Below, one piece after another: positions 56,107-64,000 of a stretch of 64,000 nt of DNA. The notes beneath the pieces were generated by a model. It saw only the letters and a list, made by a program, of their open reading frames with translations, searched no databases and was not told where the DNA came from. Position 1 is the stretch's first letter. Each line of letters opens with the position of its first letter. Location: NCBI RefSeq assembly GCF_003173715.1, contig NZ_CP029550.1:4015501-4079500 (forward strand), read 5' to 3'. Source of the DNA: Methylobacterium durans. GTDB lineage: Bacteria; Pseudomonadota; Alphaproteobacteria; Rhizobiales; Beijerinckiaceae. The translations under genes were made by a program, and so were the position numbers.

Positions 56107-58584
56107 TCAGGTCCCCCTCGGCTTCGCCCTCCGGGTCGGAGCCTCATTCAGCGGATCCTCGGGCCAGGGGTGGCGCGGGTAGCGCCCGCGCAGATCCGAG
56201 CGGACTGCAGCCCAGGAGCCGCGCCAGAAGCCCGGCAGATCGCGCGTGATCTGGATGGGACGCGAAGCCGGCGAGAGCAGGTGCAGGACGAGGGGGACGC
56301 GCCCACCGCCGATCACCGGATGCCGGTCGAGGCCGAACAGCTCCTGCACGCGAACGGCGAGCACCGGTTCGCCGTGGGCCTCGTATGCGATCGGGATGCG
56401 CGAGCCTGTCGGCACGGTGATGTGGGTCGGGGCCTCCGCGTCGAGGCGGGAGCGCAGGGTCCAGGGCAGGAACGCGTCGAGGGCGCGAGCGAGATCGTCC
56501 GCCGTCACCGCGTCGAGGCTCGTCCGCCCGAGAATGGCGGGGGCGAGCCACGATTCCGGATCAGCCACGAGGGCCTGGTCCGAGAGGTCGGGCCAGACGT
56601 CGCCCTCGGCGGCGCGCAGGAAGCAGATGCGGGCGACGAGTTGCCGGAGCGCCGGGGTCCAGGGAAGAGCGTCGAGACCCACCTGGCTGACACCGCGGGC
56701 GAGGATCGCGGCGCTCTCGGCATCGGCCGGCACAGGCAGCGTGCGCTCGCCGAGATTGATCGCGCCGAGGCGCCTGACCGCCCGCGCGCGCAACGAGCGC
56801 GAGGCCGGATCGAACACCACGCTGGCGCCGGCCACGATCCGATCCGCGAACGAAGCCTCGATCGCGTCGACGCCGATCGCGGCCGCGGCGAGGATCCGCG
56901 CGCTGCCCGCGGCGCCCGCGAGATCCGCCACGACGAGGAACGGCTCGCGGGCGAGGGTTGCGGCAGGGTCGAGGCGTCCGGCGCGACCGTTCACCATCAC
57001 GAACTCGCCCTCGCGGCCGCGGGCACGGGCGACCCGATCCGGGTAGGCCAGGGCCAGCAAAGCGCCCGTGTCCGGCGCCTCCGAGTTCTGCCGACCGCCC
57101 GCCTGCCGCGCCCAGCCCTCAGCGAGGCGCCGCATGTCGGCGGCGCGCCCACCCCGATCCCGGCGGAAACGCTCGACGCGATCAGCGATGTCCGCACCGT
57201 CGCCACCGAGTCCGCGCTCAACGAGGACAGCGGCGATGTCCGCGGCCGCGCGCGCTTGCCCGTTCTCCGCGGCGCTCACCACCATCCGTGCGAGGCGTGG
57301 TGGCAGCGGCAGCGCCCGCAAGCGTGCGCCGATCGCGGTCAAACGCTCGTCCGCGTCGATGGCCGAGAGGTCGCGCAGCATCGCGCGCGCCTCAGTGAGC
57401 GCCGGTTTGGGCGGCGGGTCAAGGAAGGCGAGGGTGGTCGGATCGGTCACGCCCCAGGCCGCGCAGTCGAGGACGAGGCCGGCGAGGTCCGCCGCCAGGA
57501 TCTCTGGCCGACCGAACGGGTCGAGCGCGCTCGTCGCCGCCTCCGACCAGAGGCGCCAGCACACTCCGGGCTCGGTGCGTCCCGCGCGCCCACGGCGCTG
57601 GTCGATCGACGCCCGCGAGGCCCGCGCCATGACGAGACGGGTGAGTCCGATGCCCGGCTCGTAGACCGGGACGCGCGATAGGCCGGAATCGACGACGATG
57701 CGCACGCCCTCGATCGTCAGCGAGGTCTCGGCGATGCTGGTCGCCAGCACCACCTTGCGGCGGCCGGGCGGCGCGGGCGCCACCGCCCGGTCCTGTTCGG
57801 CCTGGGTGAGGGCACCGTAGAGGGGCGCGATCTCGATCTCGGACCCGACGCGCTCCGCGAGCGCGTCGGCAACCCTGCGGATCTCGCCCTGGCCGGGCAG
57901 AAACGCGAGGATCGAGCCGGGATCGGCACGGAGCGCCCGCAGGACCGCGTCCGTCATCGTGTCCTCAATCCGCCGGTTCGGATCGCGCTCGGTGTAGCGG
58001 GTCTCCACGGGAAATGCGCGCCCCTCGGATTCGAGCACGGGCGCCTCGCCGAGCAAGCGGGCCACCCGGGCGCCGTCGAGAGTCGCCGACATCACGAGCA
58101 GGCGCAGATCCTCGCGCAGGCCGCCTTGCGCGTCGGCGGCCAGTGCGAGGCCGAGATCGGCGTCGAGGGAGCGCTCGTGAAATTCGTCGAACAGCACCGC
58201 GCCGACGCCCGACAACTCAGGATCGTCCAGAATCATGCGCGTGAAGACGCCCTCGGTGACGACCTCGATGCGAGTGCGGGCCGAGATCTTCGAGGTCAGC
58301 CGCACCCGAAGTCCGACCGTGTCCCCGACGCGCTCGCCGAGCGTCGCCGCCATCCGCTCGGCCGCGCCCCGCGCCGCGAGACGGCGCGGCTCCAAGAGCA
58401 CGATCTTCCGACCGGCGAGCCAGGGCGCGTCGAGGAGAGCAAGCGGCACCCGCGTGGTCTTGCCGGCCCCGGGGGGAGCGACGAGCACCGCCGAACTGCG
58501 GCGGTGCAACGCGGCTGCCAGGGCCGGCAGCACGGCGTCGATCGGGAGCGGGGCAGCTGCGAACGAGGATGAGACGGGCATCAC
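56107..58584 (-). CDS. hrpB: ATP-dependent helicase HrpB
   Basis: 825 residues, DEAH-box type superfamily 2. Walker A APPGAGKTTRVPLALL, DEFH in VLFDEFHERSLDADL, SAT in LVMSATLDGARV, and motif VI QRRGRAGRTEPGVC. The C-terminal HrpB domain is present (WAAVRSDLRGRYPRHPWPEDP). HrpB functions in mRNA processing or decay in several bacteria. It converges on the lipoprotein gene. Length is normal. Confidence 0.95.
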   Translation of the reverse strand: MMPVSSSFAAAPLPIDAVLPALAAALHRRSSAVLVAPPGAGKTTRVPLALLDAPWLAGRKIVLLEPRRLAARGAAERMAATLGERVGDTVGLRVRLTSKISARTRIEVVTEGVFTRMILDDPELSGVGAVLFDEFHERSLDADLGLALAADAQGGLREDLRLLVMSATLDGARVARLLGEAPVLESEGRAFPVETRYTERDPNRRIEDTMTDAVLRALRADPGSILAFLPGQGEIRRVADALAERVGSEIEIAPLYGALTQAEQDRAVAPAPPGRRKVVLATSIAETSLTIEGVRIVVDSGLSRVPVYEPGIGLTRLVMARASRASIDQRRGRAGRTEPGVCWRLWSEAATSALDPFGRPEILAADLAGLVLDCAAWGVTDPTTLAFLDPPPKPALTEARAMLRDLSAIDADERLTAIGARLRALPLPPRLARMVVSAAENGQARAAADIAAVLVERGLGGDGADIADRVERFRRDRGGRAADMRRLAEGWARQAGGRQNSEAPDTGALLALAYPDRVARARGREGEFVMVNGRAGRLDPAATLAREPFLVVADLAGAAGSARILAAAAIGVDAIEASFADRIVAGASVVFDPASRSLRARAVRRLGAINLGERTLPVPADAESAAILARGVSQVGLDALPWTPALRQLVARICFLRAAEGDVWPDLSDQALVADPESWLAPAILGRTSLDAVTADDLARALDAFLPWTLRSRLDAEAPTHITVPTGSRIPIAYEAHGEPVLAVRVQELFGLDRHPVIGGGRVPLVLHLLSPASRPIQITRDLPGFWRGSWAAVRSDLRGRYPRHPWPEDPLNEAPTRRAKPRGT

Positions 58585-58810
58585 GCGAGCGCATGCGGCC
58601 GGTGACGGCGTTTTGCAACCAAAAATAGAATTACTTGACGCACATACATATTTACGATGAATATATGCTCGTACGTCCGAAAATCGTATATATTCCTTCT
58701 GTAGTTTCGAGCATAAAGCCAGCTTTCATCAAGCACAATCTCGGAACTTAACTGGCCTGGCCCGCTTACCGCGTCAGTCCACCGCCGCCTGCACGAAGGG
58801 ACCGGATTTG

Positions 58811-59098
58811 ATGACGAAGCTTTCTCTTACCCTCGCGGCCGGCATGATACTCGGCGGCCTCGGACTGACTGCCGCCTCGGCGGCCCCGGCCGTTCCCGCA
58901 CCCGGCCTCCTGGCTGCCGAGACCGCAGCGGAGCCGATCGCCCACCGCCGCATGCACCATTGGCGAACGCACCACCGGATGTACCGGCGGCACGTCAACC
59001 GTCATCGCATGCGCCACGGCGATCCGAACGCCCGCAACCCTGAGCGCCCCAGCTACATGCAGCAGCGCGGCACTACCTCCGGCGGCCCGCGCTACTGA
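58811..59098 (+). CDS. Small exported His/Arg-rich protein
   Basis: 95 residues. Signal peptide MTKLSLTLAAGMILGGLGL with a cleavage-like ASA-AP at about 24-27. The mature protein has a middle stretch of His, Arg and Met in short repeats (RRMHHWRTHHRMYRRHVNR) and a polar end with NARNPERPSYMQQ. It could bind metals or nucleic acid, or act in the envelope; nothing fixes this. The ATG at 58811 follows a weak ribosome-binding site; a TTG at 58808 is possible. Upstream is an AT-rich promoter-like region (a TTGACG at 58635-58640). Confidence 0.6.
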   Translation: MTKLSLTLAAGMILGGLGLTAASAAPAVPAPGLLAAETAAEPIAHRRMHHWRTHHRMYRRHVNRHRMRHGDPNARNPERPSYMQQRGTTSGGPRY

Positions 59099-59162
59099 CC
59101 TCTCGACAAAGCCCTGATCATCCGGAGGGCTGGCATCCCGCGCCGGCCCTCATCGCGTCGGG

Positions 59163-61457
59163 TCAGCCGCCGATGTCGAAGGCGGCGAGCGCGGCCATGT
59201 TGACGAGGTCGGCGTCGGTCGCCCCGAGCGGCACGATCTGCACCGCCCTGTCGAGGCCGACGAGGAGGGGCCCGAGCACCATGGCGCCGCCGAGTTCCTG
59301 CAGCATCTTGGTCGAGATCGCGGCGGAGTGGAACGCGGGCATCACCAGCACGTTCGCCGGCTCCCTGAGGCGGCTGAACGGATATTGGGCCATCAGGTCC
59401 TTATCGAGTGCGACATCGGCCGCCATCTCGCCCTCGTACACGAAATCGACCTGGCGCCGGTCGAGGATGCGCACGGCCTCCCGGACCTTCTCCATGCGCT
59501 CGCCCCGTGGATGGCCGAAGGTCGAGAAGGAGAGGAGCGCCACTCGCGGCTCGGTGCCGAGCCGGCGCGCGGCACCCGCCGCCTCGATGGCGATCTCGGC
59601 GAGTTCCTCGGCCGATGGCATCTCGGTGATGGCAGTGTCGGCGACCATCACGGTGCGCCCGCGGGCGAGGCAGACCGAGAGGCCGATCAGCCGGTGTCCC
59701 GGTTTCTCGTCGATGACGCGACGGACGTCGTCGAGCGCGATCGAGTAGTTGCGGGTGACGCCCGTCACCATCGCGTCGGCGTCGCCGAGCGCCACCATGG
59801 TCGCCGCGAAGTGGTTGCGGTCTTGGTTTATCAGACGCTGGCAGTCGCGGAACAGGTAGCCGTGGCGCTGCATCCGCCCGTAGAGCGCCTGCGCGTACTC
59901 GGCGTTGCGGTGAGAGAGCGCCGCGTTGTGGATCTCGATCGTATCGCGCCCCGACAGATCGATCCCCATCGCGGCGGCGTTGGCCATGACGCGATCCTCG
60001 CGCCCGACGAGGATCGCCGTGCCGAGGCCCTGGTTGGCGAAGGTCACCGCCGCGCGGATCACGAGTTCTTCCTCGCCCTCCGCGAAAACGACGCGTTTCG
60101 GCGCCTTGCGCACCTCCTCGAACACGCGGTTGAGGATGCCCGCCACGGGATCGCGCCGGGCCGAGAGGCGGTCGCGGTAGGCGGCCATGTCCTCGATCGG
60201 CTTGCGCGCGACGCCCGTCTCCATCGCGGCCTTGGCGACGGCGGGCGGCACCGTATGGATGAGGCGCGGATCGAAGGGGACGGGGATGATGTAATCGCGC
60301 CCGAAACGCGGGCGCTCGCCCTGGTAGGCAGCTGCGACCTCGTCCGGCACATCCTCGCGGGCGAGATGCGCGAGAGCCTCGGCCGCAGCGATCTTCATCT
60401 CCATATTGATCGAGCTGGCATGCACGTCGAGCGCGCCGCGGAAGATGTAGGGGAAGCCCAGGACGTTGTTGACTTGGTTCGGGTAGTCCGAGCGGCCGGT
60501 CGCCACGATCGCGTCGGTGCGGATCTGCCCGACCTCCTCCACGGTGATCTCGGGGTCCGGGTTCGCCATCGCGAAGATGATCGGGTTCGGCGCCATCGAG
60601 CGGATCATATCGGCCGAGAAAGCGCCCTTGACCGAGAGGCCGTAGACGATGTCGGCGCCCTCCATCGCTTCCGCCAGCGTCCGCTTCTCGGTCCGCACGG
60701 CGTGGGCCGACTTCCATTGATTCATGCCATCGGTGCGCCCCTCGTGGACGACGCCCTTGGTGTCGCAAAGGATGACGTTGTCGTGCCCGAACCCCAACGC
60801 CTTGAGGAGTTCGATACAGGCGATGCCGGCGGCTCCGGCGCCGTTCACCACGAGCTTCGCGCTGGCGATTGCACGGCCAGTGAGGTGGAGGGCGTTGATC
60901 AGCCCCGCCGTAGCGATGATCGCGGTGCCATGCTGGTCGTCGTGGAAGACCGGGATATCCATCAGCTCCCGCAGCCGGTCCTCGATGATGAAGCACTCCG
61001 GCGCCTTGATGTCCTCCAGGTTGATGCCGCCGAAGGTCGGCCCGAGATAGCGCACGCAGTTGATGAAGGCTTCGGGATCCTCTGTGCCGACTTCGAGGTC
61101 GAACGAATCGATGTCGGCGAAGCGCTTGAACAGAACCGCCTTGCCCTCCATGACGGGCTTCGAGGCGAGCGCGCCGCGGTTGCCGAGCCCAAGGATCGCG
61201 GTGCCGTTCGAGATCACGGCGACGAGGTTGCCCTTGGCCGTGTAGTCGTAGGCCTTCGCCGGGTCGTCCGCGATGGCGAGGACCGGAACGGCGACGCCCG
61301 GCGAGTAGGCGAGCGAGAGGTCGCGCTGCGTCGCCATCGGCTTCGTGGCGACGACCTCCAGCTTGCCCGGGCGCCCCTGAGCGTGGAAATGCAGGGCCTC
61401 GTCGTCGGTGAAAGTCGGGCGCTTGGCACGCTTCGGCAGGTTGGTTGGCTCGGTCAT
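59163..61457 (-). CDS. maeB: NADP-dependent malic enzyme fused to phosphotransacetylase-like domain
   Basis: 764 residues from the ATG at 61457. The malic enzyme half (1-430) includes [11 protein letters not shown], the [23 protein letters not shown] block and [13 protein letters not shown], with the NAD(P) fold at [16 protein letters not shown]. The second half resembles phosphate acetyltransferase ([29 protein letters not shown]). MaeB turns malate into pyruvate and CO2 with NADPH. The Pta-like half is thought to be regulatory. It is divergent from mutS, 170 bases apart. Confidence 0.95.
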   Translation of the reverse strand: MTEPTNLPKRAKRPTFTDDEALHFHAQGRPGKLEVVATKPMATQRDLSLAYSPGVAVPVLAIADDPAKAYDYTAKGNLVAVISNGTAILGLGNRGALASKPVMEGKAVLFKRFADIDSFDLEVGTEDPEAFINCVRYLGPTFGGINLEDIKAPECFIIEDRLRELMDIPVFHDDQHGTAIIATAGLINALHLTGRAIASAKLVVNGAGAAGIACIELLKALGFGHDNVILCDTKGVVHEGRTDGMNQWKSAHAVRTEKRTLAEAMEGADIVYGLSVKGAFSADMIRSMAPNPIIFAMANPDPEITVEEVGQIRTDAIVATGRSDYPNQVNNVLGFPYIFRGALDVHASSINMEMKIAAAEALAHLAREDVPDEVAAAYQGERPRFGRDYIIPVPFDPRLIHTVPPAVAKAAMETGVARKPIEDMAAYRDRLSARRDPVAGILNRVFEEVRKAPKRVVFAEGEEELVIRAAVTFANQGLGTAILVGREDRVMANAAAMGIDLSGRDTIEIHNAALSHRNAEYAQALYGRMQRHGYLFRDCQRLINQDRNHFAATMVALGDADAMVTGVTRNYSIALDDVRRVIDEKPGHRLIGLSVCLARGRTVMVADTAITEMPSAEELAEIAIEAAGAARRLGTEPRVALLSFSTFGHPRGERMEKVREAVRILDRRQVDFVYEGEMAADVALDKDLMAQYPFSRLREPANVLVMPAFHSAAISTKMLQELGGAMVLGPLLVGLDRAVQIVPLGATDADLVNMAALAAFDIGG

Positions 61458-61627
61458 GGGCTCCTCCTCCGGAGGCCGCCTATCGATTGCGCACAAACCG
61501 TACAAGATCGGGCTCGGGCGCCGGCCCATCGCACGGTTACAGGGGAGCCCCATCGTCGGCTCCATTCTCCCCAGCCGAAACCATCCGCCGCCCTGATTCG
61601 GCCCGCCCGCTCTGCTATGAAGCGGAC

Positions 61628-64000
61628 ATGGCCCAAGCTGCTATTCGATCGATCGCGAGAGCCCGCCCCGCGGACGAGGCCGTGAGCGCGTCCGGCCCGG
61701 CCGTGCCGGGCGCCACGCCGATGATGGCCCAGTACATCGAGATCAAGGCCGCCAACCCGGATTGCCTGCTGTTCTACCGGATGGGCGACTTCTACGAGCT
61801 GTTCTTCGAGGACGCCGAGGTGGCCTCGCGAGCGCTGGGCATCGTGCTGACCAAGCGCGGCAAGCACGCGGGCGCCGACATCCCGATGTGCGGCGTGCCG
61901 ATCGACCGGGCCGACGATTACCTGAACCGCCTGATCGCGCTCGGTCACCGCGTTGCGGTCTGCGAGCAGACCGAGGATCCGGCCGACGCCAAGAAGCGGG
62001 GCCCTAAATCGGTAGTGCGGCGCGAGGTCGTGCGCCTCGTCACCCCCGGCACGATCACGGAAGACCGGCTTCTCGATCCTGGCCGGGCGAACCTTCTCCT
62101 CGCGATCGGCCGCCGGAAGGTCGCGGAGGATGCCTTCGCCTACGGGCTCGCGGCGCTCGATATCTCGACCGGGCGCTTCTCCTTGAGCGAGGTGACGGGC
62201 GCGGATCTCTCCGGCGCCGTCGCCCGGCACGATCCGCGCGAGATCGTCCTGTCGGAGGCAATCCACGCCGACCCCGCCCTCGCGAGGCTGTGGAAGGATG
62301 TGTCGGCGCCAGTGACCCCGCTGGCGCAGGCCGAACTCGAACCGGCCTCCGCCGAGCGACGGATCAAGGCGCAGTTCGGCGTCTCGACGCTGGAGGGCTT
62401 CGGCAGCTTCTCCCGCGCCGAAGTCGCGGCCGCGGGCGCGGCCCTCCTCTACATCGAGCGCACGCAGATCGGGGCCCGCCCGCCGCTAAGCCCGCCCGCC
62501 CGCGAGGCGAGCGGCGCCACCCTCTCGATCGACGCGGCGACGCGGGCGAACCTCGAATTGACCCGGACGCTCTCGGGCGAGCGGGCAGGAAGCCTTCTCG
62601 ACGCGATCGACCGCACCGTCTCGGCGAGCGGAGCGCGGCTGCTGGCCGAGCATCTCGCCGGGCCGCTGATGAAGCTGAAGGCCATCGCGCGACGCCAGGA
62701 GGCGGTGGCCTTCCTCTTCGAAGATCACGCCCTGCGTCGATCGCTGCGCGATGCGCTCGCCCGCGCGCCGGACCTCGCCCGCGCCCTCTCGCGCCTCGGC
62801 CTCGGGCGCGGCGGTCCTCGCGATCTCGCCGCGATCCGAGACGGGCTCGACGCGGCGGCCCTGATCGCGGCGCGTCTGTCCGAGGTCCAGGCACTGCCGG
62901 ACGGCCTTGGGCGCCTCGGCAAGCACCTTGCGGGTGCCGATACTGATCTCGTCGAGACCCTTCGGGCGGCGCTCGCCGACGAGCTGCCGCTCAACCGGCG
63001 CGACGGCAATTTCGTGCGTGCCAGCTACCATCCGGAGATCGACGAGGCGCGCCTCCTCGGCCAGGATTCACGAAAGGTGATCGCCGCGCTGCAGGCCCGC
63101 TACGCCGACGAGACCGGCTGCCGGACCCTCCGGATCAAGCACAACAACGTGCTCGGTTACTACATCGAGGTTCCGCAGGCGGTGGGCGAGTCCTGCCTGA
63201 AGGGCTTGATGCGCGAGACCTTCGTGCATCGGCAGACCATGGTCGACGCGATGCGCTTCACGAGCGTCGAACTCGGCGAGTTGGAGACCAAGATCTCCGG
63301 CGCCTCGGACCGCACGCTCGCCCTCGAAGGGGCAGTGTTCGAGGAACTCGCCACCAGCGTGCTCGCGCAGACCGCGGCGATCGCGCAGGTGGCGGAGGCG
63401 CTGGCCGGGCTCGACGTGGCGGGGAGTCACGCCGAACTCGCCGTCGAGCAGAGCTGGGCGCGTCCGCAAGTCGACGACAGCCTCGCCTTCGCGATCGAGG
63501 GGGGGCGCCATCCTGTGGTCGAGGCGGCCCTCAGGCGCACCGGCGAGCCCTTCATTGCCAACGATTGCGACCTTTCGGGCGAGGGCCGCGGGCGCATCCG
63601 CCTCATCACCGGCCCGAACATGGGCGGCAAATCGACCTTCCTGCGGCAGAACGCGCTGATCGCCGTGCTGGCGCAGATGGGCGCGTTCGTTCCGGCAGCG
63701 CGCGCACATATCGGACTCGTCGACCGTCTGTTCTCGCGCGTCGGCGCGGCGGACGACCTCGCTCGCGGCCAATCGACCTTCATGGTCGAGATGGTGGAGA
63801 CGGCCGCCATTCTGAATCAGGCGAGCCGCCGCTCCCTCGTCATCCTCGATGAGATCGGGCGTGGGACGGCGACGTTCGACGGGCTTTCGATCGCCTGGGC
63901 CTGCCTGGAGCACCTGCACGAGGTGAATTCCTGCCGAGCCCTGTTCGCCACCCATTTTCACGAGCTGACGGCGCTGAGCCAGCGCCTCGCGCGCCTCGAT
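61628..64000 (+). CDS. mutS: DNA mismatch repair protein MutS (3' end outside window)
   Basis: The ATG at 61628 opens a frame to the last base with no stop (791 codons visible of a probable 880-920). Mismatch-binding segment [19 protein letters not shown] with the Phe-x-Glu wedge, clamp and lever domains, then the ATPase: Walker [33 protein letters not shown] and Walker [20 protein letters not shown]. The Ala in GTATFDG replaces the more common Ser. MutS finds base mismatches and recruits MutL. An N-terminal 30-residue extension precedes the canonical start region. Confidence 0.96.
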   Translation, partial: MAQAAIRSIARARPADEAVSASGPAVPGATPMMAQYIEIKAANPDCLLFYRMGDFYELFFEDAEVASRALGIVLTKRGKHAGADIPMCGVPIDRADDYLNRLIALGHRVAVCEQTEDPADAKKRGPKSVVRREVVRLVTPGTITEDRLLDPGRANLLLAIGRRKVAEDAFAYGLAALDISTGRFSLSEVTGADLSGAVARHDPREIVLSEAIHADPALARLWKDVSAPVTPLAQAELEPASAERRIKAQFGVSTLEGFGSFSRAEVAAAGAALLYIERTQIGARPPLSPPAREASGATLSIDAATRANLELTRTLSGERAGSLLDAIDRTVSASGARLLAEHLAGPLMKLKAIARRQEAVAFLFEDHALRRSLRDALARAPDLARALSRLGLGRGGPRDLAAIRDGLDAAALIAARLSEVQALPDGLGRLGKHLAGADTDLVETLRAALADELPLNRRDGNFVRASYHPEIDEARLLGQDSRKVIAALQARYADETGCRTLRIKHNNVLGYYIEVPQAVGESCLKGLMRETFVHRQTMVDAMRFTSVELGELETKISGASDRTLALEGAVFEELATSVLAQTAAIAQVAEALAGLDVAGSHAELAVEQSWARPQVDDSLAFAIEGGRHPVVEAALRRTGEPFIANDCDLSGEGRGRIRLITGPNMGGKSTFLRQNALIAVLAQMGAFVPAARAHIGLVDRLFSRVGAADDLARGQSTFMVEMVETAAILNQASRRSLVILDEIGRGTATFDGLSIAWACLEHLHEVNSCRALFATHFHELTALSQRLARLD

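Noticed and set aside
59328..61685. A 785-codon open frame antisense to maeB
   Set aside because: Shadow of the long malic enzyme gene; no recognisable motif or ribosome-binding site.

Overview
The window is GC-rich alphaproteobacterial chromosome, most likely from Methylobacterium or a close relative in the Hyphomicrobiales. This rests on gene content and order: rpmH-rnpA-yidC-engB, flgB-flgC-fliE-fliQ-fliR-flhB followed by a CckA-type kinase, a dimeric NADP-type isocitrate dehydrogenase, a FYDLN-acid (TIGR02300) protein, malic enzyme fused to a phosphotransacetylase-like domain next to mutS, and exact CtrA boxes (TTAA-N7-TTAA). No database search was possible, so the genus is inferred. I see no phage, insertion sequence, CRISPR array or obvious island; the window is mostly core genome.

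Layout. 1-3.4 kb: an O-antigen-ligase-like membrane protein cut by the left edge, then on the minus strand argB, a HAD pyrimidine nucleotidase and a small zincin. 3.4-11 kb: two small unknown genes, a MOSC protein, clpB, a metallophosphoesterase, a GH114-like protein with a His-rich tail and a sugar acetyltransferase. 11-14.7 kb: a GGDEF-EAL gene interrupted by an amber stop, and a short-chain fatty acid transporter. 14.9-21.9 kb (minus): DUF423, engB, yidC, rnpA, rpmH, apt, suhB-like and icd. 22-31.5 kb: a TrmJ-like methyltransferase, a second GGDEF-EAL protein, two paralogous O-acetylhomoserine sulfhydrylases, an HWE kinase with a receiver protein, and ubiB. 31.5-37.6 kb (minus): a nitrate/sulfonate-type ABC operon whose binding-protein gene is frameshifted, closed by a three-repeat GAF-like protein, then a zinc alcohol dehydrogenase with a small membrane protein. 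37.8-46.9 kb: an MFS transporter, a fliO-like gene divergent from the flagellar operon, and cckA. 47-64 kb: recA, alaS, two exported or hypothetical proteins, tRNA-Ala(GGC), the FYDLN protein, aroA-cmk, a PEGA lipoprotein, hrpB, a small basic exported protein, maeB and the start of mutS (cut by the right edge).

How parts fit. The flagellar operon has two exact CtrA boxes in its divergent promoter and is followed by cckA, the kinase at the head of the CckA-ChpT-CtrA relay, so regulator and likely target sit together. A third exact CtrA box overlaps the ribosome-binding site of the GH114-like gene. Two genes are broken by single-base-scale lesions: an amber codon in a cyclic-di-GMP enzyme and one missing base in a C5 run in nrtA. 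Either the strain carries real lesions or the assembly has local errors. The most unusual protein is the triple GAF-like repeat protein encoded 18 bases after the nrt ATPase gene; it might sense what the transporter brings in.
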